From contig JAXRKP010000982.1 of NCBI GenBank assembly GCA_037039925.1, forward strand, positions 91,001 to 155,000: a stretch of 64,000 bases of DNA. Reading direction: 5' to 3'. The position numbers and the translations under genes were made by a program. Of the stretch, positions 10,241 to 23,328 are shown piece after piece. This DNA comes from Doris montereyensis. Lineage: Eukaryota; Mollusca; Gastropoda; Nudibranchia; Dorididae. How positions within the stretch are numbered: the first letter of the stretch is position 1; the number at the start of each line of letters is the position of its first letter. The notes under the pieces were generated by a model that worked only from the letters and a program-made list of their open reading frames with translations, was not told where the DNA came from and did not search any database.

Positions 10241-13200
10241 TGTAGTACCCTAAAAGTATCGAAATCATAATCATCATTGTTCACGGGAAATCATAATCAT
10301 CATGCTTGTTGTTAATATTTGGCCTAAATAAGGTTAAATAGCGCAACACCCCAGATCTGGCAATTTAGGCCTTAACAAAAATGAATGGGTTCTAGATGAA
10401 AATTGAATTCATTCAATAACTATGATACAAAAAAGTCACAAACAAAGAAATGACATCCCATTACCTGTCAATAGCTCAGTCAAAACTTCAAGCACATTTC
10501 AAATCACATCAGAAGGTAAATACATACATGCAATGCAAAGGACCAAACTTTTTCTTTCTAATGTAATACTTTATTTGGATCATGATTTTTGGACTGAATG
10601 ATTTTGTTTAAAGTAAAAGTGAATTTAAGTCACATTACAATTTAAAAATACATACAGCATACAGTCTAACATGCATTCGCCAAACAAACGTTTGTCGAAT
10701 TCACTGATTCAAACGACATTGTTCAAATTCATTTTCTTTACATTCTGTTAGTTAAAGCAAAAGTCAAACTTTTTCACAAATTCTACAACTTGGTAGTACA
10801 ACTATTAATTAATTGTTTGTCACTCATTTTTTGTTGTTGGTCTCTACTCTCAGTAGTCTAAAATCCCATCAGCCAGTGACTAAACTGAAAATAGCCCATG
10901 CTGTGCTGACGAAAATACCGGCGAAGTAGGTTTACACATTACATGTATATTGTAGTAGAAGTTGTACTATTACTGACCCACACTTCTTTGCATTCTCATC
11001 TCATCGCGTCCATCTCTTTGCATCTTGCATTACAAATATAATAATTTGATGGAAACTGTCTAAACATGTTAATGCAGTTATTCAGGAGAAGCAAAAATGT
11101 CAAAAAATAATTGAATAAGGCTGCAAACACTAGGCTATACTTTTTGGAAGATAAATGAAAATCTTTGTTTAGATCATATCATATGCATAAAAATTAAAAT
11201 GAGCTTTTCTATTGGTTAAATAGCCTCCATTAGTTATAAAGATACAAAAGAAACATGTGTTTGATCATTTGAAGGACAAATCTCTTATCCCATAAATTGT
11301 GGACTTGTGTGTTTAGACAGTTCCACTTTCACTGACGGTATTCACAATATGCTGTTTGCTGTTCGTCTCCAGTTCTCATAATACTTTAAAAAAAACTTTA
11401 GATCTATATTTCTCATCTGGAAATCACAGAGAAAAGAAAAACTGTCCTCACTCTCAAATCAAAGCCAAAAAAAAAAAATGACGATATCATCAAACTGTAG
11501 TGTAGTAAGTCAAGTAAATGTAAGGGTAGTTTCCCTTGTCGCCTAATACATTCACATTTTCCCAGAGTCATGGATTCCTCAGATTATATCTATTGGTCTG
11601 GCAATGGCAAATTCAACGAATGTGTATTTCGCTGTGCTGCACTGCATACTGCATGTAGTAGCAATCTGATAAACATTTGTCATCAATCACATGTTGATCC
11701 AATATTATTGGCAATAGCACAGAAATCGGAGCTGAACAAGTAACATTTGTTGAACTATATTGCATGGCAATCTATCCATTCAAATGAAATCAAATAATAT
11801 AAATATTGTGAGCTTAGACATAGACCTATTTTGCCCTTTTCTCCAGTTTTTCATTTTCAGATAGAAATAAACTCAGAAGTGTTTGATATTAATAATAATA
11901 TTATATTTACAAAATCTATGCACATGGAAAAAATGTATTTGTCATGTGCAAATCATTCGATACTGGAGGTTACACAGGTGGGCGTGAACGGTGCTATTCC
12001 AACTTTTCAATGATACAACCTGTTCAAAATGGCGGCAAGCTGACTGAAAATGATGCTCACAAAGGTGGGGAAACAATGAAGTTTACAATACATTAATTCA
12101 ACGTTACTATTGGCTGAACATTTTCTCAAACAAAAACAATTTGGCATTGATTTGAAGACTACATGCAGAATACGGTTACTCTTATAATGGCCTCAACAGA
12201 GCCTTTAGCTCATTATTACATAAATATAGATAAATTGAGATCATGGATCAATAGCCCTAAAATACACATATGTAAGCAGGCATTATTTATTTTTACTTGT
12301 ACAATGAATTAAATTTGTGCCTACATTTTACTTCTAATGTTAGGTCAAACTTTTCACTGGCAATGATAGTTGTACTTACTCTGCCAATCATTACCCATTG
12401 GCAATTTTCTTTCTCAAAACTTGTCTGATCTATTGTACCCTTCTTGACTGACTTACATCATAGTAGAGTCACATTCTTTATCAAGTTGCATCATTTTCAT
12501 GCTGACTGTTCAGCCATTTTTTCTTTACATTACTCATACTCTATTCATTTCATTCAGAGTACTTATTGGCAGAAATAAAATGGACACTATTCCTGTCAGT
12601 TACTAAAATAGATCGAGATGACATTGTGAAAATGTTTCATTGATGAAGGCCGAGGCAAAAATCGAGCATGGCAGGTAGTAGAGCCCAGATATACAAACTA
12701 GATTTGATTCAAAAGGGGACGGTTGAAGTTGAATTTATATTTACATCATGATAAGGGAGGATCAGTCATAATTAAAGCATTTCAATGCTAAAAAATTATC
12801 CCTGATGGCACTGATAATAAAACTAGTACTGGTACAATAATATCTAGCACAACTTAATCAGCCTGAACAGTGAAACACTAACTACTATTGTTCGTTCCAT
12901 GATTGTGGTAGTGGTATCTAATTTTATAAATGTTTTCATTATCCATGCTGATATATGGTACATGCCCACCATGAGTGTTGTTGGGCTCATTCTGTGACCC
13001 ATATCACCTTTTTCTCAATTTCTCAGTGACAGTGGTGTTTATGGAATTCATGAAATTCAATCTACATGTAATTTTTCAGTAACTGACAAGTTTATTTCTG
13101 CCGCTTTCTAATTCATTTAGGAAATAACGGCGATGAAATACATGTACGACTATTCACACTAAGGACAAAATTATCACGTAAACAAGAATACGTTAAATAA

Positions 13201-13800
13201 ATAGATTTAATGCTAACAATCAACTTAAAGTAACTTTAGAACAATTGAATCAATGAGAACAACTTGACACCACTCTTAGGAAATGACCGTTGGATTGCAT
13301 TTATTTTTAGTATTGGCAGTTGGCAGGAACAAATACTAAATACTGCCCTAAATAATAACTTCAGTCCAATGATTTTCAAATACTTGTAATAGTAATATCT
13401 TTCGTAGTATCACTCTCAGAAATAAAAGTAACAAATATACAATACACATTCAAACAAAAGCATTTTTTATACAAAAGGGAAAACTTCAGAAAAGAGGAAT
13501 GATGCATTTCAACAATTTTTTTTTTTTTGTGAAAGTGATATTTTTATTTTACTTTACAAGTAAAAGATGCAGATGTAAATGAAACATTGCACATATTACA
13601 ATTACAGAGCTAATTTATTATAGTGTAAAATAGATAAAACATGATTTTTTGTTGTTGAAAAATCACCATTGTACGCCAGGATATTTGCACAGTCCTCTTC
13701 TTTGATTTTAAAAAACAGTTTATAAAATAAAAAAAAAAAAAATCACAAAGTGAACAAATTGAATTTTTAAAATGTTTGGGTCATAATTAATAACTACGAC
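10240..13800. other. gene-free AT-rich stretch
   Basis: No long frame, no transposon ends and no structured RNA seen. Only short simple repeats occur: a T run at about 13518 and A runs near 11467 and 13728. Confidence 0.5.
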
Positions 13801-13831
13801 TGGAATGGAATACAACAGAGTGAAGAAAATG

Positions 13832-16800
13832 CCCCACCATCTACCTAGGTACAGTGGGCTTATTCCCTGTTTATCCAAAACCAAACTGATTCAGAGAAAT
13901 AAATTCAATATACCCCGCTTGACTTTCAACGAGGAAAATGGAAACAAACACAGACTGTCATTTTTGGAACATGGAATGTTAGGGCAATAAATGGAAAAGA
14001 GTTAGAATTAGTTGAAGAAATGGAAAAATTCAAAGTAAACATTTTGGTCATTACAGAAACAAAAAAAAAGGACAACGAATAGAAAATGTATGACCAAATC
14101 ATATTTTAATCTTCTCAGGAGTAGATGTCAAAGACAGAACTAGAGCAGGAGTAGGCCTCTGGAGCATAAAAGGCCTCCTAGTAGTCCTAGTGCATAAAAC
14201 GCTATTGAAAAGTATTAAACCAAAAGAAAGTTGGAAATTTATATAGACCATATTAGAGAAAAGATATCTTCGAAAAATTACAAAATAGCTGCAAAACTTG
14301 CACAAAAAGAAAGGAGGAGATTTAAAAGCTAAAGAAGGAAAGACAACATGAGGGGGAATAATAGGTGGAGAGAGACCTCTTCAAATGGAAAATAATAGAT
14401 TTTTGCCTAAAGAATAACATGAAAATAGCCAACACCTTTTTTCCTCATAAACATATCTACAAATATACAAGAGTAAATGAAGACAGGTATGAAAATTCAA
14501 TGATAGACTACAGAATAGTTAGCAGCTCCCTTTTTTTACAGTACATTGGATGCAAGAGTAAACAGGGAGCTGAAATATTTAGTGATCATCACCTCATGAT
14601 TGCCAAAATGAGATTAGTGACTGAAGAAAACAAACAGAAAAGGAAAGAGAAGAAAGCTACTAAACTCAATATAGAGGAACTAAATAAACCAATAGTAAAA
14701 CTATTAAAACAGATATATCAATCTAAGATAAAACGATTTATCAGTGAAAGGCAGATGAATCTGAATGACATATTGATAGCAATAGAAGAAAAGGGGCAAA
14801 TGTATCAAGAAAACGTTGTACTGAAGAGATCTAGTAGGAATCAAATTAAAGGAGATAGGAAAATGAACAGCATGGTGGATTGATAATGTCAAGACTAAGA
14901 TCAAAGAAAAGAAGGATGCCTGGAAGAAATACTTGCAAACAAAGAGACCAGAGGATAGGATAGATTACGTGAATAAAAGAACTATTGCCAAAGAAGAAGT
15001 AAGGAAAGCAAAACAGGAACAATGGGAAGAGTTTGGACAAAGACTTCAAGAAAACTATCAAGGAAATCAAAAGCTGTTCTGGGGGAAATGAAAAGCTTGA
15101 GAAAGATCAAAGCCTGCCCAATATGACAAATTAAGAATGCCAAAGGAGAAATAATGAAAGAAGACATCGAAATCATGGAAACATGGAGAAAATATTTTCA
15201 CCAATTACATAATCCCTCCAGAACATATGAAACAAGGAGTAAAGATCAATTAGGAAGAGTAAGAAGTAATCCAGAGGAGACAGCTGAAGATGTAGATATA
15301 TCAATGGAAGAAATCCAAACACCTATAAGAAAAGTGAAATTAGGAAAAGCCCCAGGAGCAGATCAAGTTTATCCAAAAATGATTAAAAACAAAGGGAGAG
15401 AAGGCAAACAAACTACTACATGCAATATGCCAACAAGCATGGAATCCAAACAGGAGCCAGATGACTGGAAAAGGGAAAGGTAGTACCAATACATAAGAAA
15501 GGATCAACTATAGAGGGATATCACTATTTAGCGTACCAGGAAAAGTGTATGCCAGGATACTGGAAATGAGACTAAGGAAAAGAGTAGAGGATCAGATTGA
15601 AGAACATCAGAGTGGATTTAGACCAGTGCAAGACCACATATTCACAATTAGACAAATAGATAGGAAAATTAATTGAGAGAAACATTGACTTGCACCTGTG
15701 TTTTATAGACTTAGAAAAGGTATTTGACACTGTGACGAGGGACGAACTATGGCATTCCTTAAAAGAACACAATGTAGAGCAAAATCTAATAGAAGCCATT
15801 AAAAGTTTTTACAATAAACCAACATGTGCAGTGAGAATAGCTGGAAACATATCTGCAGAATTTGATGTAGATATAGGAGTAAGACAGGTTGTACTTGTAT
15901 CCTAAGTCCTCATTTGTTTATCACATTTATGGATTTAGTCGCAAAGGCATCCTCAAAAATGAAGAAAATGGACGTAGGTATGTGGAAGTTCAAACCAGTA
16001 AATGTATCAATGCTTTCATTTGCCGATGATTTAGTTCTGTTTGGAAAATCAGAAAGTGACCTTCAATCGAATATCAACATAAGGAACAATGAACAAAATA
16101 AAAGAGGAATGAGAGTAAATGCAAAGAAAACCAAAACAATGCTAGTAACTAGGGAAGCTAAAATACAAAATCTTAAATTGGACAAGGAGAATTTAGAACA
16201 AGTTCACAGCTACAATTACCTAGGAGTAAGAGTAATGATTAACTTAGAGGAAAAAACTAAGAGAAGAAATCAGCCAGAGAATCCAAAAGGCAAGAGCAAT
16301 ATATAATCATCTAGGAAAGGCATTTGTAGGTAAACAAGAATTTTCAAGAAAAACTTAAATGGCAGTAAACAACACAGTTTATTGTCCTACTGTCCTCTAT
16401 GGCAGCGAAACTTGGACCTTAGACAGTAGAGAATACAGTAGAGTACAGGCAGCTGAAATGAAATGTTTAAGAAGAGTAGTAGGGAAAACTAAAAGAGACA
16501 AATCAGAAACACAACAATAAGAGATCAAAGCAAAGCATATGGCATAAGAACTTAGATAGAAATGAATCAATTGAGATGGTTTGGCCATGTAAACAGAATG
16601 AATGACAATAGAATAGCTAAATCAGTGTACAGTGCTAAAACCCAAGGTAAAAGGCCAAAAGGCAGACCTCAGAGAAAGTGGGAAGAAGATATAAATGAAG
16701 CAGTAAAGCATAGAAATTTAACATTATTGGATGAAAACAGAAAATGCCAGGACAGGGCATCATGGAGAAAGATCATCTCGGGCATCTGAACCCATACACC

Positions 16801-16836
16801 GAAAGGTAGAATGGGAACTGATAAAGAAAGAAAAAA
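13832..16836 (+). mobile_element. RTE-like LINE, copy 1 (5'-truncated, frameshifted)
   Basis: A single ORF family in broken frames. An APE endonuclease start ('GTWNV' at about 13970) leads to reverse transcriptase motifs '[12 protein letters not shown]', 'HLCFIDLEKVFDTV', '[16 protein letters not shown]' (catalytic FADD) and 'HSYNYLGV'. The C-terminal domain reads '[20 protein letters not shown]' and 'GRPQRKWEEDI', stopping at 16789. Such endonuclease/RT-only elements with an 'LRWFGHVxRM' tail belong to the RTE-like group. The 3' UTR is about 45 bases and ends in AAAG repeats. Flanks gaagaaaatg (13822-13831) and gaagaaaaatg (16837-16847) look like a TSD with one base of difference. Frame breaks are numerous and the first part of the 5' UTR seen in copies 2 and 3 is missing. 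Confidence 0.88.
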
Positions 16837-17059
16837 GAAGAAAAATGAAATATCAACATTTAACTTTTTTTTCAAAATGAAAATAGACTAAGATTAAGTG
16901 GCTACTGAATCTTTGACTAGAATAATTTTTGAATGAGGATTTAGTCACTTTCTATGTATTTCGTATACACAACGTTACGTTCAGCATAGTTTTTCATTGC
17001 AAATTTTTTGAATTATTGAAATCAATCTTTCTTATATAAATTTAATTAACTGATCATCA

Positions 17060-19085
17060 TTATTTATAATGGGTGACCTAAATGCAAAGGCTGGTTGCAA
17101 CAATTGTACAAATGAAAGAGCTATGGGAAAAGAAGGATGTGGCGTTATAAATGACAACGGAGAAAGATTATTGGACTTTTGCAACACTAACGATTTTGTT
17201 ATTTGTGGAACTCTGTTTTATCATAAGGCGATTCACAAGCTTACATGGTGTTCACCAAATAGAAGGGATAGAAACCAGATCGATCATCTTCTCATAAATG
17301 GAATGAGGAGAAAATCCCTTCTTGATGTGAAAGTAAAAAGGAGAGCTGGCGTTGAAGTGACCGTCATCTAGTGGTTGCAAATCTAAAAATCAAATCGAGA
17401 AAAGCAAATACAACAGGAAAAGGCAGTGAATAATACGACATAGACAAACTTAAAGATCCTAATACAGCCAAAACTTTTATGATAAGCTTGAAGAATAGGT
17501 TTCAGGTGCTGACATATGGATGATGACAAACCATGAGATGGAAATGAAATCAACAGCAGATGGAACACTATCAAACACGCCTACTTAGAGACAGCTAAAA
17601 CATGCTTAGGAACAAAAAGACACAAAAGGAAAGAATGGCTATCAAATGACACATGGAAAATAATTGAAAAGAGGAATGAAATTAAGAAGAAAATACTTGA
17701 TGCAAAATCAAGCAGATTGAAAGAAAGATTGTCAATTCAATACCAGGAAATAAACAAGGAAGTCAAAAGGAGTGCAAGACAAGACAAAAATCATTCATAC
17801 TCATAGACAGACTTGCCCCAGTGAAGCAGAAGAAGCATTACGAGTGGGAGACCAAGGCAGAGTTTTTAAAATTGCAAAAGTAATAAGTGGAAAATATCAT
17901 GAACTTCATTGATTATTACAAACAAACATGAGAGCTTCTCATGACAGAGGCTGAAAAAGATGCAAGATGGACTGAATATTTTATGAAAATTTTAGATAGG
18001 CCACCACCTCCAACAGAAGCAAGCATTGAAGAGGCACAAGAAGATTTGAATATAAGTATAGAACCACCTAAATTTAAATGAAATAACAGTAGCTATTAAA
18101 ACTCTAAAGAATGGAAAAGCCTGAGGCATAGACAACTTAAATACTGAATTTTTTTAAAGCTGAAACCGCTTTTACAGCAAGAATACAGCATCCAATCTTC
18201 TCCAAAATATGGACAGAAAAGAAAACTCTGGATGAATGGAATGAAGATATAATAATAAAGATTCCTAAAAAAGGCAATTTATGGACTGCAATAACTGGAG
18301 GGGAATAACGCTCCTGTCTTGGCGCTATTGGCACACTTGCATCATCACATGCAATAGAAAACATTACGGCTAAGCTCCATTGGTCATCAGATAGGTTTAA
18401 AAATAAGTCTTACAAAATCTGAACTAATGACAGTAAATATACAAAATCCCTCCACAATCCTCATCAATAGCAATAGCATACAAACAACCAAGGAATTTAC
18501 ATATTTAGGCAGCGTTGTCACAAGTAACGGAGGAGCTGAGAAAGACATTAACATACGCCTAAACAAAGCAAGAAACTCCTTCAAAATGTATGGAAAACAA
18601 AAGAATACAATATCAAAACAAAACTAAAAATCTACCAAAGCTGTGTCCTATGAACTCTACTATATGGATCTGAATGCTGGAGGATGACGGACAGAGACAT
18701 GAACAAGTTATCCTCATTCCACACCAAATGTTTGCGAAAAATAAAATTATATTTTGACCAAACAAAATTTCAAACGAGACTCTTCTCCAAAAAATGCAAA
18801 ATAGACCACATGCAAGATATTCCTCTTAAAAGAAGATGGAGGTGGATAGGGCATGTTTTAAGAAAAGAAAGAAGGAGCATCACCAAGACTTCCCTACATT
18901 GACCCCTGAAGGGAAAAGGAGACATGGCAGGCCAAAGACAAATTCGAGAAGAACAGCAGAGAATGAGATTAAAGACTGGGGTGAAACCTGGAATTCCATA
19001 AAGACGCTTGTCATGGAAAGAGAGATGGAGATCCTTCATTGCTGCCCTACATGCCAACTGGCATAGTGGGCAGTAAGTAAGTAAA
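17060..19085 (+). mobile_element. second RTE-like LINE family, internally deleted, GTAA tail
   Basis: It starts inside the endonuclease: 'GDLNAKAGCNN', 'HKLTWCSPNRRDRNQIDHLL', and after a frameshift the 'SDHHLV' motif. It continues with linker fragments to about 18300 ('GIDNLNTEFFKAE', 'IIIKIPKKGN'). It resumes at about 18390 in the thumb region ('SLTKSELMTVNIQNPSTI', 'FTYLGSVVTSNGG'), then 'WRWIGHVLRK' and 'GKRRHGRPKT'. The palm with its F/YADD motif is missing, so the copy cannot be active. The end is 'catagtgggc' plus a GTAA repeat. Confidence 0.8.
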
Positions 19086-19088
19086 TTA

Positions 19089-19832
19089 GTTCAGTCCAAC
19101 TCACATATATCGACATCGCATATATTGACATCCTGCATATATCACTGTCATATCAAAGTCCTGGTTACATATTATTAGTAAAAAACACTGATATTTTGAC
19201 GTAAATTTGACTTAAACCCCTTTATATCGATTTCCCGATTTTGTTGGTGCAGGCAATAATCAGTCTACAGTCAACATAAATGTCAGTCGATCGCGGTACT
19301 TGTTCCGATTAAAACAGACCCAGAAGATTATGTTAACATCGATGAAAACGTCAGTCACCGATGAAATATCCATCAACGCAATCGTTGCTGACTTTGATGA
19401 AAGAGCCTTCACCTGAGTCAGATGAAGATGAGCAGACTGCCCCACCAACTGAACTTGTTTCAAACAAGGAAGAAAAAGCAGCCACTGAGACTCTGAAGTG
19501 CTTTGCTCAGCAGCACATCAAAGGTGACACACTATTTCACGTGATCGCACAGGCAGAAGACAAGGTGTGTGAAATGATTCTACATACAGAAACAGATGAC
19601 CATCAATGATTTCTTCACACCAGCAAAATAGAAGCCAGTAATGCTCTCACCCTCTTCAAAAACAGCCCTTTTTAGGGCCACACATTACCTTCGATTGACG
19701 TGGCATTATGGCTTTTTTTTGGTGGTGTTCCTTTATTTTATTGGTTGCTCTAATGCATCGACACCCTCTTATATCGACAAAATTTGGTGGTCCCAGTGAT
19801 GTCGATATAAGAGGGGTTGGACAGTACTGGAT
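19089..19832 (+). mobile_element. pogo/Tigger-type transposon remnant with C-terminal transposase piece
   Basis: The ends are inverted: TCCAACTCACATATATCGACAT at the left against the reverse complement of the right end, TCCAACCCCTCTTATATCGACAT. Inside, a plus-strand frame gives 'ENVSVTDEISINAIVADFDE', then, after a frameshift, 'DEDEQTAPPTELVSNKEEKA' and 'ALETL'-like 'ATETLKCFAQQH', ending near 'FFTPAK'. This is the acidic tail and C-terminal helix of Tigger/CENP-B-like transposases. The DDE core is gone. It begins right after the tail of the preceding LINE. Confidence 0.6.
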
Positions 19833-20092
19833 TTGCATTTAAAACACAAGAAAAAATGTGTGTACTGTAACATAACATTATACTTTTTTGTGAACAGATA
19901 TGAGCATTCATATAGATAAAATACGACTTTATTGTCCAGAAAGCACATTCCATGGCATTACAGTATGTTCATTTTTCCTTCTCTCAATACATTCTCATTC
20001 ATTATTTCTCTCTCTTTTTAGGATGTCATTTCAAAATGTGACGGACAAAGAAATATCATTTGAATCCTAGCAAAGCTATAGTATACCCTCTC

Positions 20093-20230
20093 TACCCATT
20101 TGTAAATGGGTACAAGCACTAGCTTGGGAGTAAAACCTGCATCAGACTAGTGTCTTGTCCAGGAGGTAATTATTATCACCTGTTCTACTTTCACTCTATG
20201 GAAATCGGGATATATTTTGGTTCTATGTGG
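20093..20230 (+). mobile_element. tRNA-derived SINE (type A), 5'-truncated
   Basis: It shares 'gggtacaagcactagctt', 'ggagtaaaacctgcatcaga' and the AATTATTATCACCTGTTC core with the copy at 5946-6180. The tRNA-like head is absent. Confidence 0.6.
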
Positions 20231-20335
20231 GCCGTAATGGCCTTGAAGGAACTTTATCTATTTAAAGCAATGTAATCACTCTAACATAAAATTTGGTTTG
20301 AATTCAGAAAGGAGATTTCTTTTAAACTTTTTTCA

Positions 20336-20350
20336 TGGGGGGGGGGGGGG
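20336..20350 (+). repeat. poly-G run
   Basis: About 14 consecutive G; a matching poly-C run occurs 300 bases further on (20647-20662). Confidence 0.9.
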
Positions 20351-20646
20351 TGGTGGTTCAGTGATGAAATATGTCATGTTAACTATATGTACACATACAC
20401 ACGACAATGCAAGAACTTAAGAAGTCTTGGCTGTCTCGGCTCTGCCCATCCTTACTCGCCCCTTCCCTCCTAACTCTGACGTCACTCATCACCTGCCACC
20501 AGACAAGAACGGCAACGTAAATACAATGTAATGGGTTGTGACCCTTCACTGTGGCGAAATGTATGATTTTTTGTTGTCACCTGTGGACTACGCATTTTGG
20601 AAGAGACTATTGTATAGAAATATAATTTCAATCACTCATATATATG

Positions 20647-20662
20647 CCCCCCCCCCCCCCCC
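20647..20662 (+). repeat. poly-C run
   Basis: About 16 consecutive C after a TATATA segment. Confidence 0.9.
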
Positions 20663-20796
20663 AAGACTTTCAGTAAAGAAAATCAAATATATGTATTGTA
20701 TGTAGACCTACTAGTCATTTAGCTAAAGTTAAAGTTACGTCTTCAATTAAATCTTTCAAAAATAAGGATGATACTGAGAAACATAAAATAAAAAGT

Positions 20797-23328
20797 TCAT
20801 TCACACTCCACATTTGAATTCTCTACCACTCCAACTTCAATAGGTGGTGTTTGAATCACTTCATGTACTACAGAAGCTCCTTGACTTGTCACCATGTCCT
20901 CTGTTTCTTTAACTACATGTAGCTCTATAATTCCATCCTTTTGGTTCTGAAGGGTCTCCAGAAGCTCTCCACTCAAGGACATAGTTGGCGCAATGGTATA
21001 ATGTTTATTTGCAACATCAATAAACGTAGAGACATCACCAACGCTAGTGAGTTCTGAATGTGGTGTGCCTACAGCCAACACAGGTGTCATTGTCGAAGTG
21101 TTAAGAGCTGATGACAGTGAGGACACGTTCATGACAACGGTGTTCGTCGCATGGGATGAAAAGTTCTCCACTTTTATTCCGCCAATGCTGTCGTTTTTAA
21201 TGGAATTAATGGAATCTACCAATGTAGGTTCCAGGTTCACAGTAGGAGTACTCACAGCTTTAAAGCGAGAGAATGGTTGAAATTTTCTTCGTTTCAAAGG
21301 AGTCTGGTCTTCAGGTGAAGCTAAAGATCTTTTGAGAGAGCTTTTGGCCTTTTCTAGGAGGTTATTGAAATATTTCGTTGATGGGCTGCAGTTGACAAAG
21401 CATCTTTAGACATAATTCCTAGTTCTTCAAGAACATCTTTTAGTGCTTGAATAGTGTCCTGAGCAGTTTGCAAATCATTAGTAAGATCTTCCTGAGAGAT
21501 TTCAGTAACCTGAGTAACCTTACCACACAATTGACTAAGAATGCTAAGAGCCTCATCAGCCATCCCTATGCCGAGTTTGTGAAGAGTTTGTCATAAACAG
21601 CTAATCTTGTTTGTACAACAGCATTTTGAGCCAGTTTGTGAAGCCCAGTACCCATAGATGTTATAGTTGAATCCCCTAAGGGCTCTAATGGGGTTGGAAC
21701 AGAACAATAAGTTGATTCAAACTGATCATCCAAGCTGTATTTTCCTTCAACACATGCAGGAATACTCGAAAAATTTGTTTGTGATTCCACATTTGATAAT
21801 TCATTAGTTATCTCAAGGTCAGGCATAAATCCCAATGCTCCATTTGGACACTGAACCAAAGTAGTATCTTCTAAAACAGCTGTTTGTCTAAGCAAGTGAT
21901 CAAACCGTGCTGTGTTTTGAGGTGAAGGTTTTGAAAGCATTTCGCTATCACTAGAAAGGCCAAGGCTGGAAGCATAATCATCATCAGGCTCTCGTTTTGG
22001 AATTTCTACCACATATTCTTTTTCTCCATCATTTACTACACATTTCGTAACCTTAGCTTTAGACCCTAATGGAAACTTTGGAGTTACAAGGCGTTGTCCT
22101 AAAAGTGTCTGAACAGCCATTTCTGGTCCAAAGTCTTTAGGTTTGCGCACACGTTTACTTCTGCGGGCCTGAAAAAGCTGACTGTCTGAATTTAATGATT
22201 GTGAGGACGCGCTTTCTTCTGAGGGATTATGCCGTTTTGTATCATTCATTTCTTTCAAGGCTTTCATCCTCATTCGAACCTGATATTAAGCTGCTCTGGT
22301 TTCATCATGGCACAATGCTCACATCCTTGTGCATGCAAATGCTGGGGTCCGAGACAGCCAATGCATAAACTGTGTCCATCTAATGGAGACATGTACTTCT
22401 CACAATTCTCACAGTTTTTATGGTCTATCTTTGAGGGACCTTCAGTACTTTCACTATCACCTTTTATCTCTGTAGTCTTTACTGTTTTAGCCTTCAGGGT
22501 CAGTATTCTCTCAGTTTCAACTCTTTTAAGTAAATCTTGCAAATTTGAGCTTGTCTGTGCCATTTCCATGTTTCCATCAGATGAAACTATAACTGTGTAT
22601 GATGTTTGGCCCTAGCAACCCCATCTTCATCAGGGACACTCTCTAGAGCATCAACAGAGCCAGCTGCTGCAAGCAATCCGGACAGCCCATTCATTTCTCC
22701 CACTTCACCTTCTCTCTCACCAACTATTACAGATGAAGGATTCTCTGGGCTAAAATATGAGCTAGACTCATGACTGACCTTCTCATTCTCAGTTATGTCT
22801 TTCCTCTCTTCATCCTGCACTGACTCTTCAGCATCATCCATGAATGGACTTGTAAGTGATGATGTTTTTACATCGTTCTGGATCTCATCTTCATCTCTAA
22901 CTGGAATTTCATCAGTGTTTGTTTCTTCTTCAGAATCTGTAATTGCTTCCCCTACAGCTCTTCTTGCTTCTTGTCTTGCAGTCTCCATCTCTTTACTCGT
23001 TCTCCTATGTCTTACAAGGGTTTTAGCTTCCTCGTCTTTCAATCCCATTTTCACAGCTTTGATGTGGTTTTTAGCATTGTGCAGATCTTTTGGTGTGACA
23101 TTCCTCCCTACAGCCGTCCTTATCTGAGAAATTGGCACACCAAGTTCAAGCAATTGACCAACCATGCGTCTTTCATCTCTGGTCATTCTTCGCACCTCAG
23201 GATATGAATTGTATATTTCTTCAGTACAAGGGTGGCTATGTTTATGATAGGAATCTCTAATAATCAAATAGTTTTCTTTACGGCAAGCACTGATGCTTAT
23301 GAATGCTCGACAATTTATTTTGTAGCTC
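20797..23328 (-). pseudogene. FAR1/ZSWIM-like gene, large last exon in five frame blocks
   Basis: The acceptor is cttcacag, ending at 23329. Open blocks are 23328-22575 (ending HTQL), about 22610-22270, 22273-21566, 21570-21354 and about 21390-20797. One added base at each short G, A or C run restores a single frame through all of them. Long open blocks with no internal stops and no sense-destroying changes argue for recent damage or consensus errors rather than an old pseudogene. Confidence 0.6.
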
